From positions 351,689,087 through 351,753,086 of the forward strand of contig OZ010790.1 of the NCBI GenBank assembly GCA_963932465.1: DNA of 64,000 nucleotides. The letters run 5' to 3'. Below the pieces are notes generated by a model. It ran no database searches. It was not told where the DNA came from and saw only the letters and a program-made list of their open reading frames with translations. Shown here piece by piece: positions 24,289-35,763 of this stretch; the stretch's first letter is position 1, and every line of letters starts with the position of its first letter. The stretch comes from Maratus speciosus. Taxonomy: Eukaryota; Arthropoda; Arachnida; Araneae; Salticidae. The position numbers were made by a program, and so were the translations under genes.

Positions 24289-24700
24289 CGGTCCATCTCT
24301 CCCATCCACGCATGGTACATCTCACCCGATCATCTAGGTTAGAAGTATTACCCAGCCCAACTCTACACTGTACATATTACGTCGCCATTTTAGGTTATTT
24401 AGAAGTCTAAATGTTCCCCGAGATTACATAATTAAAACTTGATACATCACATGTAAATCAAAACTTTTTAATGCTATAATATAATAATAACTATAACCAT
24501 ATGAAAAATTATTTGACTTACCAAAAGCAATAATGATTTTTAATTTTGAAAAATATTATGTTTTTTTTTTTTTTTTTAACGCAAAGTTGTACACCATACA
24601 GAATATCTTTAAGTGTCTGATTGAGTAGCGTCATCTGTCGGACGCCGCATTATCGAAATATTTGACTGGTCCATGTCGCCCGTAATTACCCTATCTTAAA
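24289..24700 (+). repeat. dispersed repeat, TGGTCCATCTC family
   Basis: Begins with CGGTCCATCTCTCCCAT and ends near GGTCCATGTCGCCCG and TAATTACCCTATC at 24670-24693. The first part matches the reverse complement of 17171-17237. The two GGTCCAT blocks about 390 bp apart may mark the inner and outer ends of one non-autonomous element. No coding is seen. Confidence 0.5.
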
Positions 24701-26590
24701 GTTAATAGATCTTGAATACAAGTTCGTAAGTCCTAAAAATGAATGCACAAAATTAAGCACATCTAAGAACCTACAACTATCCAGAATTATATACCATTTT
24801 TTGTTAAGTTTAACGTATACAGTTTTGACAGCATGAAAAGTATCGCCATAAAATATATAAAAAAAATTCCTTTTTCTTTTTTAATGACATTTAAAGTGTA
24901 ATAGATTGCTCTTCTTTAACACAATTTCAAAATGAAAAAGAAATACCTTTTTCTTTATTTCAACTTTTAATTCCAAAAGCAATCTCCTGAATTTAATTAA
25001 AACTTCAATAACTGCGAGACCTATAATTTTCTCTCTTTACCCCTGATCACTTTAAGTTAAAGTATGTTTCCATTCAATGGCAAGTGAATGTTTGGAACTC
25101 AAAAGTTCTTTCATTTAATACGATTAAATGGAATTTCACAGTCCCTTAGATGTAAAATATTTCGTATTTAATCGTGCATAATTAATTTCTGTATAAAGAT
25201 GTAGGCGAAATTCTACGTTAGAAAAAATCTTTTTTTTTTTTAAGTAAAAAAGCAATATTTCACACATAAATGTATATAAAAGTATGAAAGTGTGTAAACA
25301 TTTATACTTTTTCATTAAAAATGTCATAACAGCAATGAAAAAAGTATGCACAGAAGAATGGAATAGGACAATCACAGAATATCGATTGCAATATTTAAAT
25401 GAATATTATAAATTAATATGAAAACATACATGCATAAATATATCTGTGTGTGTGTCTGCGAAAAAAGAAATGTTTCATACAATTTTTAAGTAGTAGTGCT
25501 ATGAAGAAATTAAATTTCGGAAATAATTAATTTAAAAACAAAAACAAAAATGAGCTGGAATATGTCAGCCCTGATTTTGCGTAAACACATTAATATTTAA
25601 AAAAAATCTTAATGATCTACAATTATCATGTTACAAAAGTCATTTGTTACGTTAATGAATCTCTAAATTTATTTTATCTTACACTCCTTTTAGAGTTAAT
25701 GTAACTTGGAAAAGGAAAAAATATATTAATATATAATTAATGAAAATGCCTTAATGAAATATCTCAAAGCGCGCATTTATTTTCTATAATTTTTTTATCG
25801 TTATATCATGGTGTAACTATATTAAATCATGGCTCGTTAGTTACTTTATTAAGTAGAACTATATGCGAATGATATCCTAGTTAAATAAATAGCATATAAA
25901 AGTGGGATGGCTTTTTCAAACGTTCAAAAGTGAGCATTATGTAAAAGGGAGATTATCAAAATGTGGGATCATTAAACGTTATTATACGTAATTTTTTAAT
26001 TTTTCAAATTTAAGGACTTTTTTTTTACAGTATAGTATGTAATTCTACAAAATTATACACAAACATTAAAAGACAACAACTATTCTGGAAATTTAATTAT
26101 TAAGCCATTTAATTAGTAGATCTGTAGGTTACATATTTTGGACATATTCTGGCACGTAGATTACAGATTTTGGGCATATTCTGGCACGCAGGTTAGAGAT
26201 TTTGGACATTGCTGACATGTAGGTTACACAGGTTTGACCTTTCTATAAAAGAGTTGTGCTTAGTATTTAAAAATTTCTTAAGACTAAGAATGTAGTAAAT
26301 CTGTTCTATAATTGTATGTGTATACACATGTATGTATAATTAACTTTTTGTTATCCAGTAGTAATAATGATAAAATCAAATGTTAAACTTTGATATTAAA
26401 ATATTTACTACTTTTTTAGAAGTAATATCTTAATTTTATAGGAATTACACATTATGCAGAAAACATACCTTTACACAATATTAGAATCATCCAACATATA
26501 ATTTATTCTTTTTTATTTTCTCAAAAAATAATTTACAGTTCCATTTTTTTAATGCACATATCTATAATTTCTTTATCAAAAAAAAAAAAA
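24701..26590. other. AT-rich stretch without a recognisable gene
   Basis: No gene is recognised on either strand. The only structure is the 32-bp tandem array at 26124-26238. Confidence 0.55.
26124..26238. repeat. 32-bp minisatellite, about 3.6 copies
   Basis: Units start at 26124, 26156, 26188 and 26219. The core is GTAGGTTACA then TTTTGGACATATTCTGGCAC, with a few substitutions between copies. Confidence 0.85.
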
Positions 26591-27095
26591 AGTCTCCTCT
26601 TGCTGTCACAGGGTGAGGTGCCGATGGTGATTTGAACAAAATATCTTCATATTTTAAATTTGTGCTTATTTTTTAGATGGATAACGAAACCTGTTAAAAT
26701 CAATGTCTCCCTGAGGAGTCAAAAAAATTATAGAAAATATTTATTCACCATTATCAATGCTGATCTTTTGAATAATACCTGGCCGTAAGTTTTCATCATA
26801 AATTACAAAGCACAAGTCACCAATGTCAATCTATTTTCAACTGTGAGGAGTCTATTAAAGAAACAATATTTTTTTTTCACCAGCATCATTGGTAATGCAT
26901 TATTGATTGTTTTTACAGAGATTGCAAAAACAAGATCTACTTCTTATTTGAATTGTACAAAATTTGTTTGTCGTTTGTACGGAGTGAATCTTTTGAGTAC
27001 CGTTAACAGTTTTCGCTGGCTGTCTGACTATATTTCGAGCACTGTCAATATTTCTGTTTCTTTTCTTTTCTTCTTTTTACCAAAATTGCAGCACG
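26591..27095 (-). pseudogene. decayed coding remnant, probably from a transposon-type ORF
   Basis: On the minus strand two stretches look clearly coding although they lie in different frames. Near 26837-26760 the read includes IDIGDLCFVIYDENLRPGII. Near 26660-26591 it includes KYEDILFKSPSAPHPVTARG. The pattern (a short beta-rich block starting GD-x-x-x-V-x-Y-D and P-G, then a lysine-rich stretch, then D-I-L and a P-x-x-V-x-x-R-G-x-F tail) recalls the C-terminal domain of uncharacterised, mobile-element-like arthropod proteins. I cannot name the family with confidence. Stops and frame changes show that it is dead. Confidence 0.4.
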
Positions 27096-28085
27096 TAGTG
27101 ACTTGAACTTTTTATTTGCCTTGCATTTTGGTGGGCAGGAAAGACGAAAAATGAAATTTTCAGGAGAGAGGATTTTTAAACCTTGAGTTTTTTTAAAAAA
27201 GCGATTTCTAGTACAATAATTTAACGAACAAATATTTTTTTAAGATGTATGTTAGAACAATGGACTATGTTATAATATATTTATTTATGCATTTTGAAAA
27301 TTAAAACTATTAGTATTTAGATCGTTCCACGATTTGGACATGGCGCAAAATCCTTTTACATCTAACTAGAGAAATAATCCTGTTTAACTTGCATTTAATG
27401 AAAGAAGTAACTGAATCTAAACAATAGTGAAAACGACATTATACCATACTACACATTTTTTAATAGAATTTGAAACAATAAATTATTATTTATTTCTGGT
27501 ATGTAATTGAAGCTAACTGAATAATGTAAGAACCCAAATAAATTTAATATATATATATATTTTTTATTCAATAGTTCTTGTTGTATAAAACTAAAAATTT
27601 GTTATTGTATTATATTCAGATATTTATATGTATTTTAAATCTCATTTTGCATCTTTGTCTATCTAATATTTAAATTAGTTTAGTGTAAATTATTTAAACA
27701 TTAGAATTGGACTAAATTCTGTCCAATATTAAGAAGTAATACGCACGATTGTTTTCAAATAGGCAATTAGATTAAAAAGGTAAAAAGAGTTATAAATAAG
27801 GAAATTAAAAAGTAGAATGCTAACATTCATCTTTAAAAACTTAAAAATTTAAAATTACAAATAATTTTCTTTATTATTTAGATAGAAAACCTCAGACAAA
27901 GAGAAAATTCAAAACTGATCTTACTTTCAAGATAATTTTGTATTTTGACCCTGACGATGACTATGCATATAGTTTACAGTGCGAGAAATTGGATAATATA
28001 TTTTATGTTTTTTAATGATTTTATCATCTTTTATTTACTACTTCATTGCCAAACTGAAAATTGGAATTTCGTGTGATGGCCAATT
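27096..28085. other. AT-rich stretch without a recognisable gene
   Basis: No coding match and no clear repeat ends were seen. Confidence 0.5.
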
Positions 28086-28276
28086 TTTTTAATTTTTTTA
28101 TTTAGTTCCTCGGATTCCGAGTCACTTTAACTATCAACAAATTGATAGTTTATATCATCGATATCACTCCCTGCATAAAAGTGGTCGTCCGAATCCAGTA
28201 AAAAATCTTTCACCTCTATACTTATTAGACTTTTTTTGCATTATAAGGCATTGCATTGAGCCTTTTCGAGTGTCAT
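28086..28276 (-). pseudogene. piggyBac-like transposase N-terminal fragment
   Basis: From ATG at 28276 the minus strand reads an N-terminus with KDFLLDSDDHFYAGSDIDD and SDSESEE, interrupted by two TAA codons. Dense Asp/Ser/Glu stretches are typical of the piggyBac N-terminal region. It sits where expected relative to the TTAA-bounded end. The catalytic Asp-containing part is absent, so the fragment is non-functional. Confidence 0.55.
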
Positions 28277-28625
28277 GGTTGGTCACTCATATATATATAT
28301 ATATATGTAAATTACTCAAAATAAATAAAAGCCAAAATACAAGCAAGTCAAATCAACGTATAACTGGGCGAAATCGTTGCGTCGTCACCTTGTCCAAACA
28401 TCGCCACTGTGCGCACTGGATAACATAAACAGTAGACAATGGCTGGCGGCCTCCCCACTCTAAGAAAGTCGATCTCTTCCCTAGTGGTCAATATACACAT
28501 TATGTACCGTTTCGCTGTGGCCGGTATACTATTCCGTTTAGAAACGTGATAGCGACTTCCACGCGATGACGCGTGATCGGCGGTTTAGTGAGAACTCGCA
28601 TCACGCGTGATTGGCAATTAACGTG
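28086..28625 (-). mobile_element. 5' end of a piggyBac-like element, truncated
   Basis: A TTAA at 28626-28629 is followed on the minus strand by CACGTTAATTGCCAATCACG, a piggyBac-style terminus. The GC-rich subterminal region holds the palindrome ATCACGCGTGAT and a second GATCACGCG. About 350 bp inside begins the coding remnant described next. The 3' part of the element is missing, and the recent LTR insertion lies only 275 bp away on the other side. Confidence 0.6.
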
Positions 28626-28897
28626 TTAAGTAATAAAGCACATTATTTGCAATATATTGCTTTAAAGTAAAATTTATAGCAGGTTCAATTGTCACTAAGA
28701 AGATCTGTACAGTTTCGTTTCTTTTATAAACAACATTCTTTCTTAACGAATGTGATATTCTCCTTTTGTAATATCTGCGAACAAAACTTTTATTTATATT
28801 GTATTTTTTCTTATTAAATATAATTTCTTATGTAAAGTAAACACAAATTTTTATCTCTTTTAGTAATGATAAAAATACAAAGAAAAATATTTTTGTA

Positions 28898-28903
28898 TGT
28901 TTA
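28898..28903. repeat. target-site duplication (left copy)
   Basis: TGTTTA immediately precedes the left LTR and is repeated exactly after the right LTR at 34034-34039. This defines the integration site. Confidence 0.85.
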
Positions 28904-29260
28904 TGGGGGTGAGACTCCATACATAACTCACAACTCACTTTTAGGACGAACACACAAACAAAAAATACAGATATAAACACTCTTCTCGTTCTTTAATTAG
29001 CTTAAAGTCTATAATTCAGGACGTCGTTGAATATTTCTGAGATTTTCTTACGTCGTGTAAATATTCAATCTTGTTTCACCGAAATATGTTCTGTTCTTTT
29101 TTAACAAAGCCCTGCGTCGTAAAAACTCATTTCGTTCTATTTACTTCTTCCGCATTTCCACTTCACACAGCTTCGTTAAGGCTCGTTTCCTTTTTAATCT
29201 CGAAGCGGAAAATACGGGGACACTCAGTCTGATGCAGGTGTTGCTTGCAAAATCTCCACA
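28904..29260 (-). repeat. 3' LTR (357 bp)
   Basis: On the minus strand it starts TGTGGAG and ends CCCCCA. It differs from the 5' LTR by seven substitutions and lacks the 22-bp segment 33696-33717. That segment is flanked by the 9-bp direct repeat GACGAACAC, so loss by recombination or slippage between the repeats is the likely cause. The bases just upstream on the minus strand (GGACGGCCGCT) are a poor polypurine tract. Confidence 0.95.
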
Positions 29261-29329
29261 AGCGGCCGTCCTGACATCTGGAGCTGCCGCAGCGACATGT
29301 GGTAAAATAGAATCTGAAAAACAAAAGTT

Positions 29330-31868
29330 TCAGTTTTCGTCAGGCCAAGGTTTCATGTATTCTACACAGGAGCTAGTATTTATCGGTCCTTCAGTTGATG
29401 AGATTTTCGTTACGTCGTAGGTGTCGTTAGACTTCACTTTGATTACTTTATACCGACCTAAGAATTTAGATTTCAACTTTAAACCTGGTCCTTGCTGGGT
29501 TCTCTTAATTGCTACAAGGTCACCAAGCTTGTACTTACGGGGTTTCTTACGTCGTAAATTATAGTGTTTGCGATTTTCTTGTTGAATTTCCAGAATATTC
29601 TTCTTGGCTTCTTTACGGAGCTCTTCTCTGTCTTTCATGAATTGTTCTTCGACTGCACTGTTTAAGAGGTCAATAATTTGTACATCTTCTTTCTGTTTCA
29701 TTTTTGTACCAAATAATATTTCAAACGGTGTTCTCTTAATGCTTCTTTGGTAAGTTGAATTAATGACTTGTTGAACTTTAGGAACATGCTTAAACCATTT
29801 GGTCGGTTCGTCTTCGGACATTTTAGAGATTACAGAAATTATGGTGGAATTAAGTCGCTCTACTTGACCATTGGCACGGGGAAGGCCAGTTGTAACTGTC
29901 TCGTGCTTTATATTTTCATCTTAACAATAATCAGCAAATTCTTTGCTTGTAAATGCAGGACCTTTATCGCTAATGATAATGGAAGGATTGCCAAAAGTAT
30001 GACTTTGTTGTCGTAGTTTTGATATAACTTCGGTAGCAGAAGTACTTTTACATGGATACAACCAGACGAATTTAGTAAATGCGTCTATAAAAGACAAAAT
30101 ATGTTTATAATTTTTGTTGGTTGTTTAAAGAGGGCCTAAATGATCAATGTGGTGGGTTTGGAGAGGAGTCTCTTCTTTAGGTAAGGGATGTAATTCACCT
30201 TCTTGTTTGCCACGTTTGCGATTATACAAAAGGCATGTTACACAATTTTCTATAATTTTATCAATTTTATTTGACATATTAGGGATGAGAAATTCTTCGT
30301 TAAGGAGTTCTTCATAGCGTTTACGGCCAAAATGTCCTTTGTCATGAACGTGTTTAATGACATTTAGCTGCATTTCATCCGGCACAACTATCAGATCGAT
30401 ACCTTTATGATTTTTATAAATAACGTTATTTTTAAGGAAATAGTTGTCATATGGCTTTGTTTTCAAAATTTCTTTGATGGCCTGTATATGTTCGTCAGTG
30501 TTCTGTGTTTGTATGATTTTGGTAGTAAAACTATCTTGAATGACCATACATATTGGATTTCTACTTAAAGCGTCGACATGGCGCATGCGTGTACCTTGTC
30601 TGTGTTCGATTGTATAGTTATAGTCAGCTAACCTTAAAGCCCATCGAGCAATCTTGGTGCAAAGATCTTTTTTATTCATAGTAAGGGCGAATGCGTTGCA
30701 ATCTGTGACTATCTTGAAAGGAATACCTAGAATGTAAACGCGAAATTTTTTAAGGGCTTCCATGACAGCTAAAACTTCTAATTCATAACTCGAATATTTA
30801 CGTTCGGCATCTGTGGTTTTTTTGCTCATAAAATATACAGGGTGAAATTGATTGTCAATAGAAGACTTTTGAAGGAGGACTGCTCCGTAACCGTCAATAG
30901 ATGCATCAAAGTGAACTTCTGTTTCGTTACTAGGGTTATAAATGCTTAAAACAGGACCTGAAGAAAGGATGTGTTTCAGCTGATTAAATGCATTTCGTTG
31001 CTGGTCGCCAAAGTGAAATTTAGTGTCCTTTCTAAGAAGATCTGTTAAAGGCTTAACTATTAAAGAGTAATCTTGAATGAATTTACGAAAATATGAAGTT
31101 AATCCGACAAATGAATGTACATCTTTTATACTTTTAGGTTCTGGGAAATTAAGGACAGCTTTAGTTTTTAAGGGGGATGGGTGCAGTTGACCATTTTTAA
31201 TGTGGTAACCCAAAAAATCAATTTCTCGTTGTAGAAAGTGGAATTTTTTGAGATTCAGTTCTAAACCATATTCGGATGCAGTTGTAAGGACGCGTTGTAA
31301 TTCCTGAAGTCCTTCGACTTCGTTTTCAGCTGGTATTATGAAGTCATCCATATAGACAATAAGTACTTTTTCATTAATGAGGTCTCGAAAAACGTTATAA
31401 ATATATCTTTGAAACACTAACGGTGCATCGCTAAGGCCATAATTCATATATAAGAATTTAAATTGACCAGAATGTGTTACGAAAGAAGTATATTTTCTAC
31501 TATTTTCTTCTACTTCGACATGAAAAAAAGCATTTTTAAGGTCAAGAGTAGTAAATACTTTTGCAGAATGCAACTGATCAATAATGTCATCAATTACTGG
31601 GAGGGGAAAACGTTGTTTATGTGTTTTAGAAATTAACTTCCTATAGTCAACACACAATCTATATGAACCATCTTTCTTTTTTACTAGGACAACAGGTGGT
31701 GAAAAATTACTAGTGCTTTTACGAATAATTCCTTTTTCGAGCCACTCAGAAATTTGTTTTTCGACGAAGTTTTTCTCTATTTGCGCCAAGCGCCTGGGAG
31801 GACAAGTAACAGGTTCTTCGTTTTCCAGATGAATTGATAATTTAACATCAATTGTCTTTATTTTTTTT
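29330..31868 (-). pseudogene. Ty3/Gypsy pol: RT, RNase H, integrase
   Basis: The longest intact piece runs from Met at 31789 for 554 codons to a TAA at 30125-30127. It contains reverse transcriptase (TLDL with Asp83, YMDD at 146-149), RNase H (acidic residues Asp295, Glu336, Asp363, Asp406 in HFDAS, YELEV, IVTDC and HVDALSR), and the integrase zinc finger (His482, His486, Cys516, Cys519) followed by the first integrase Asp in IDHLGPL. The same frame then continues past the stop with SDKGPAF (second Asp), meets a second TAA at 29921-29923, and goes on with NGQVERLN (catalytic Glu) and a 163-codon tail. That tail contains FLGRYKVIKV, the GPY/F-like module with Pro replaced by Arg. RT and RNase H catalytic residues are intact; the integrase is split by both stops. 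Confidence 0.93.
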
Positions 31869-33545
31869 AGGAGAATAATTTTGAATAAGTTCTGAAATTT
31901 TTAAACGTATTGTTTCATCGGTAACATGAGATAAATCAAGATTAAGATCGTCTAACACATGAGCAATATTAATCAAAAAATTATTGGACGTATCGTCATT
32001 TTTCTCGATTTTTTGCATCGAAATATTATTTCCAGAAATTGTTAAAATACTTTGTTGAATGATATCTGTACCAATAATAAGATCAAAAGATATGGAATAA
32101 TCTTGGACTACATAAACAATAGTTGTATAATTAAAATCATCTATCATAATGTTCGTAGAGAAAAAACCTAATGGTTTGATTATAGTATTTCCTAATCCAG
32201 TTAATGTGATAGTTGAATGTTCAAGGTTCGAAATTGTAGAGAGTTTGCGACAAATATTTTCCTTTAGTAAACTTCTTTCACTATTTGTGTCTACCAATGA
32301 TGTAACATTTACAGACGAAATAATGACTTGTTTGGTCATGAAAGTGTTCGACGTGACAGTGGAAACATTGGAGGGTTCTGACTTAACTCTAGGCCTCCTT
32401 GGTTGATCATATTGAGCCGATTTATGGCCAAAATTCGAACAATTAAAACAACGAGGGCCTTTATCTTTATGTCTGCATTGGCTACTTTTATGATTCGACA
32501 AACCACAATTAAAGCAAAAAAGATCAGATTTTGGTCGAAAGGATTTCTCTTTCACTGGCATTTCAGGTTTGACTTTACGAAATTTAGTGTTCTCAAAGTC
32601 ATAAATTTTGTCATAAATTTTGAGATTTTGCTTGAATTCTACAATGGATTGGCATCCATATAACTTTGATTTTCTGAAAACGGGGTCGGGTATGCCGTTT
32701 ATGATGTATTGCATTAATGCGGAATCCTCGATTTTACCACGCGAGCATATTTGTTTCATGATAAGAAAATATTCTTCTATTGATTCATTTTCTTGCAATT
32801 TTCGTTTATTTAATATATCATGTAACTCGGCAGAATTATAAGTGGTGCTAAATTCTGATATTAAGAGTTGTTTAAGTTTGTCATATGAATTGATATGAAA
32901 TTATGTTTGTGCTAATAACTGGGCTTTTCCTCGTAAGGATCTTTTACAAAATATGAATTTATGAAAGTCAGATAAATTAAACATATTAGTAACATCCTCA
33001 AAATTATTAAACCATACGTTTATACCACTAAAAGAACTACCATCGAAAGCAGGTATTACACTTTCAATATCAGTAAAATTCATAGACGATGGCATAAAAC
33101 TTTGAACTGGAAATTGCTGTTGTTTGTCAAAATTTGATAATTCAGTGTTATTACTTGAAGTCATATTATTTGAAGGCAGTTCGGGTTCAGAGTCAGTGTG
33201 ACTTTCATTTTGTATAATATTATTTTGTAGTAAGGTCAAGTCTGAAAGGTATGTAACTAATCGGGTTGCGAGATCGTTTAAAGATCCCTCATTATCAATA
33301 CAATGTAGATTGCACACTGTAATCAGATCATTTAATGAAAAATCAGTTTGAACTTTAGTTATTTTATTTTTGAATTCGGTGCTGTCGGTTTGAAAACCGA
33401 AACCAGTAAAATCACGTATTCTCTTTCTATTAGAGCGATCACCGTCAGCATCAAATAGGAATTTATGCAGCAATTTAATTTTATGCGTTCGTTCGTTTTT
33501 AAATGCAACTTCCAGTTCAGGTATCTCAACTAACTTCATAATCAA
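31848..33545 (-). pseudogene. Ty3/Gypsy gag and protease
   Basis: A single frame starts at Met 33545 and is broken by a TAA at 32901-32903 after 214 codons; it then continues to 31848. The second part has two CCHC zinc knuckles for RNA binding, numbered from the Met at 32798. The first, residues 95-108 (CFNCGLSNHKSSQC), is intact. In the second, residues 117-130, the last Cys is Tyr. The aspartic protease follows: LVDTNSERSLL at about residue 168 has Asn where the family has Gly after Asp-Thr, and DLIIGTDII is the downstream conserved block. The frame ends just after an eight-A run (31861-31868, T on the plus strand), where the pol frame takes over in the +1 phase. Because protease lies before this switch, an extra A in a former single gag-pol frame is the simplest explanation. 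Confidence 0.9.
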
Positions 33546-33631
33546 AATAATAATAATGAACTCACCGTTAGAATAATATCCGGCTTGAATCTGTAGATGA
33601 ATAACTCTAATTAATCATATTGGTGGGTTAA

Positions 33632-33649
33632 CTGTCACTTATGACACCA
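33632..33649 (-). other. primer-binding site of the LTR element
   Basis: Five bases inside the 5' LTR the minus strand reads TGGTGTCATAAGTGAC. It begins with TGG, complementary to the CCA end of a tRNA, as expected for minus-strand priming. It resembles tRNA-Leu-type sites of Gypsy elements, but the tRNA assignment is from memory and not certain. Confidence 0.7.
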
Positions 33650-33654
33650 ATTCA

Positions 33655-34033
33655 TGGGGGTGAGACTCCATACATAACTCACAACTCACTTTTGGGACGA
33701 ACACTGACATTTATTGAGACGAACACACAAACAAAAAATACAGATATAAACACTCTTCTCGTTCTTTAATTAGCTTAAAGTCTATAATTCAGGACGTCAT
33801 TGAATATTTCTGAGATTTTCTTACGTCGTGTAAACATTCAATCTTATTTCACCGAAATATGTTCTGTTCTTTTTTAACAAAACCCTGCGTCGTAAAAACT
33901 CATTTCGTTCTCTTTACTTCTTCCGCATTTCCACTTCACACAGCTTCGTTAAGGCTCGTTTCCTTTTTAATCTCGAAGCGGAAAATACGGGGACACTCAG
34001 TCTGATGCAGGTGTTGCTTGCGAAATCTCCACA
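33655..34033 (-). repeat. 5' LTR (379 bp)
   Basis: TG...CA bounded; contains the extra 22 bp at 33696-33717 with its two GACGAACAC repeats. It should hold the element's promoter on the minus strand. The perfect duplication TGTTTA follows at 34034-34039. Confidence 0.95.
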
Positions 34034-34039
34034 TGTTTA

Positions 34040-34938
34040 CTCATGATATTGCTTAACCCATTGAGCGTTTCACTAGATTATAAAAATGTACCTTAAAAAG
34101 GCCTTGAATAGGAAAAAAGAACTTGTTCGAAAAGGTTGAAGGGGTTATGTGATTTTGTAGTTGAAAAGTGCTAAGGGATTTAGTTCTTTCCCCTTCTTTC
34201 TGACACTGAATGATTGAAACGGCTGTCCACTGTCTTTTATGAGGCGTGAATGGGCGTTTAAAACTAGTTGACTAATAGCTTTCGAAAACGATTGTCTGGT
34301 TAATCCCAGGCAACATCTGAAAGTATGTAACGAAATAGCAGTTTTCAGGAATACAGGTGTGTGTTCCGTGTTGCTTAGAATAATGTTTGCAAACTGTTAA
34401 TGTAGTATATGTATCTTTATATACTATTAAATTTTATCTAAATTTGAAAAGAATTTATATCTTCGTAATAACAAGCATGTTTCATTTCCTCTAAATGCGT
34501 TTTTTTTTTTTTTTTTTTTTTTTTTTCTAATCAGTTTCTGTTACATAAACTTGTAAATTTTATTAATTTGTAATGATTTAATTACAAAATTAAACTGGAA
34601 GTAATCGATTTTTTAAATAAATTTACATTTTATAAAACGCACGCATAGCGATAGATCTCACTATACAACGAATCTCAATTAAACGTTTAGTACACTTTAG
34701 TTACACTTTTAGATAGGGTTATTCATCGTATCTCAATTTCAATTAATGCTAATATTATTATTTTTTCTTTTATAAATAATAATAATAATAATAATAATAA
34801 TTCTCATTATGCAAATTAGTGTAACATCTGCTTTCTTTGATTTTCTGTGATATAAATCTGAGATTGCTGATATATTGTACATTATCCTGATGAATATACC
34901 AGTTGAAAATACATTAAAATATTCTAACCCCCCCCCCC

Positions 34939-34970
<32 letters not shown>

Positions 34971-35383
34971 GTGATTTGTTATAAAGTATTTCAAATGCGC
35001 ATTCAAAATAAATGGAAAAATCTTCTTCTAAATGATAATTCTTCTAACTTATTTTTTTTTGTGAGCAATAAAAGAATTAAAACAAATTTTAATAAGATTT
35101 TCAAAATGTGCAAATTCCTGTTTAAAAAAAGAAGGAAAAAAATACAAACTGACAACCTTTTTTCCAGCCATACATAAAAAGAAAAAAAAAAAAAAAAAAA
35201 AAAAACAGGCGGATTTTTGGATCTCATAATTTAGCTTCCAGATAACAAATTTGAATTTTTATTAATTCCTATTATTTTACTGATAAATGTAGAACATTAA
35301 AAGAAAAACATTTATTGATGTAATCAAAGTGGCAGTAATTATTTCAACCTTTCCTTTCGTCTCGGCAGGCAATTGTTTGAGTA
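34040..35383. other. AT-rich stretch without a recognisable gene
   Basis: No gene is seen. It holds poly-T at 34500-34526, (AAT)n near 34777-34801, a C-run followed by (CA)n at 34929-34959, and poly-A at 35182-35205. TTAACCCATTGAGCG at 34052 resembles a piggyBac terminus but has no partner. Confidence 0.55.
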
Positions 35384-35695
35384 CAGTAAAACCAAACATG
35401 TTAAGGCGTTTCTTTTTTATAAAGTACACTATTTCTTATTCTTAAATCATGTTTAGAGATAGTAAAGATATATTATTTAAGTTTTACAGAATTAATTAAT
35501 CAGTAACACTGCACAGTACCACTGTATATTACAATAAAACCGGTTAATACGAGATCACTAGGTACGAAAACAAATTCTGTTTTAGACAGGTTTTACTAGG
35601 TGTAATTATGTAATATTTTGTATTTGGGAACATAAAATTCTCCGTTTAAGGCAGGATTATGTTATACATGGATTTCATTTTTACAGGTTTTACTG
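35384..35695. mobile_element. pogo-like MITE
   Basis: A perfect 10-bp TIR, CAGTAAAACC and GGTTTTACTG, is flanked by TA on both sides (35382-35383 and 35696-35697). CAGT-starting TIRs with TA target sites are typical of pogo/Tigger elements. The 312-bp interior has a further GGTTTTACT copy near 35590 and no coding. Confidence 0.65.
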
Positions 35696-35763
35696 TAATT
35701 AATTAGTGATCATAGTATTGCATCATTAATGAATTATAGGTGTAATACTTGTGCATATGTATA

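Larger units (their letters stand above)
28904..34033 (-). mobile_element. Ty3/Gypsy LTR retrotransposon, complete but inactivated
   Basis: A 5.13-kb element read on the minus strand: 5' LTR at 33655-34033, primer-binding site, gag and protease, reverse transcriptase, RNase H, integrase, 3' LTR at 28904-29260. The domain order RT-RH-IN places it in Ty3/Gypsy. A perfect 6-bp target duplication (TGTTTA) flanks it. The LTRs differ by seven substitutions and one 22-bp indel over about 357 bp, so the insertion is fairly young. Only about 70 bp separate the pol stop from the 3' LTR, so there is no env. Three in-frame stops, one frameshift and two damaged motifs make this copy unable to supply its own proteins. 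Confidence 0.95.

Noticed and set aside
26843..27106. 87-codon plus-strand hydrophobic frame
   Set aside because: It lies opposite the minus-strand coding remnant at 26591-27095, which has the better protein-like signal.
29232..29420. 62-codon plus-strand frame over the LTR edge
   Set aside because: Shadow of the LTR and the minus-strand pol end.
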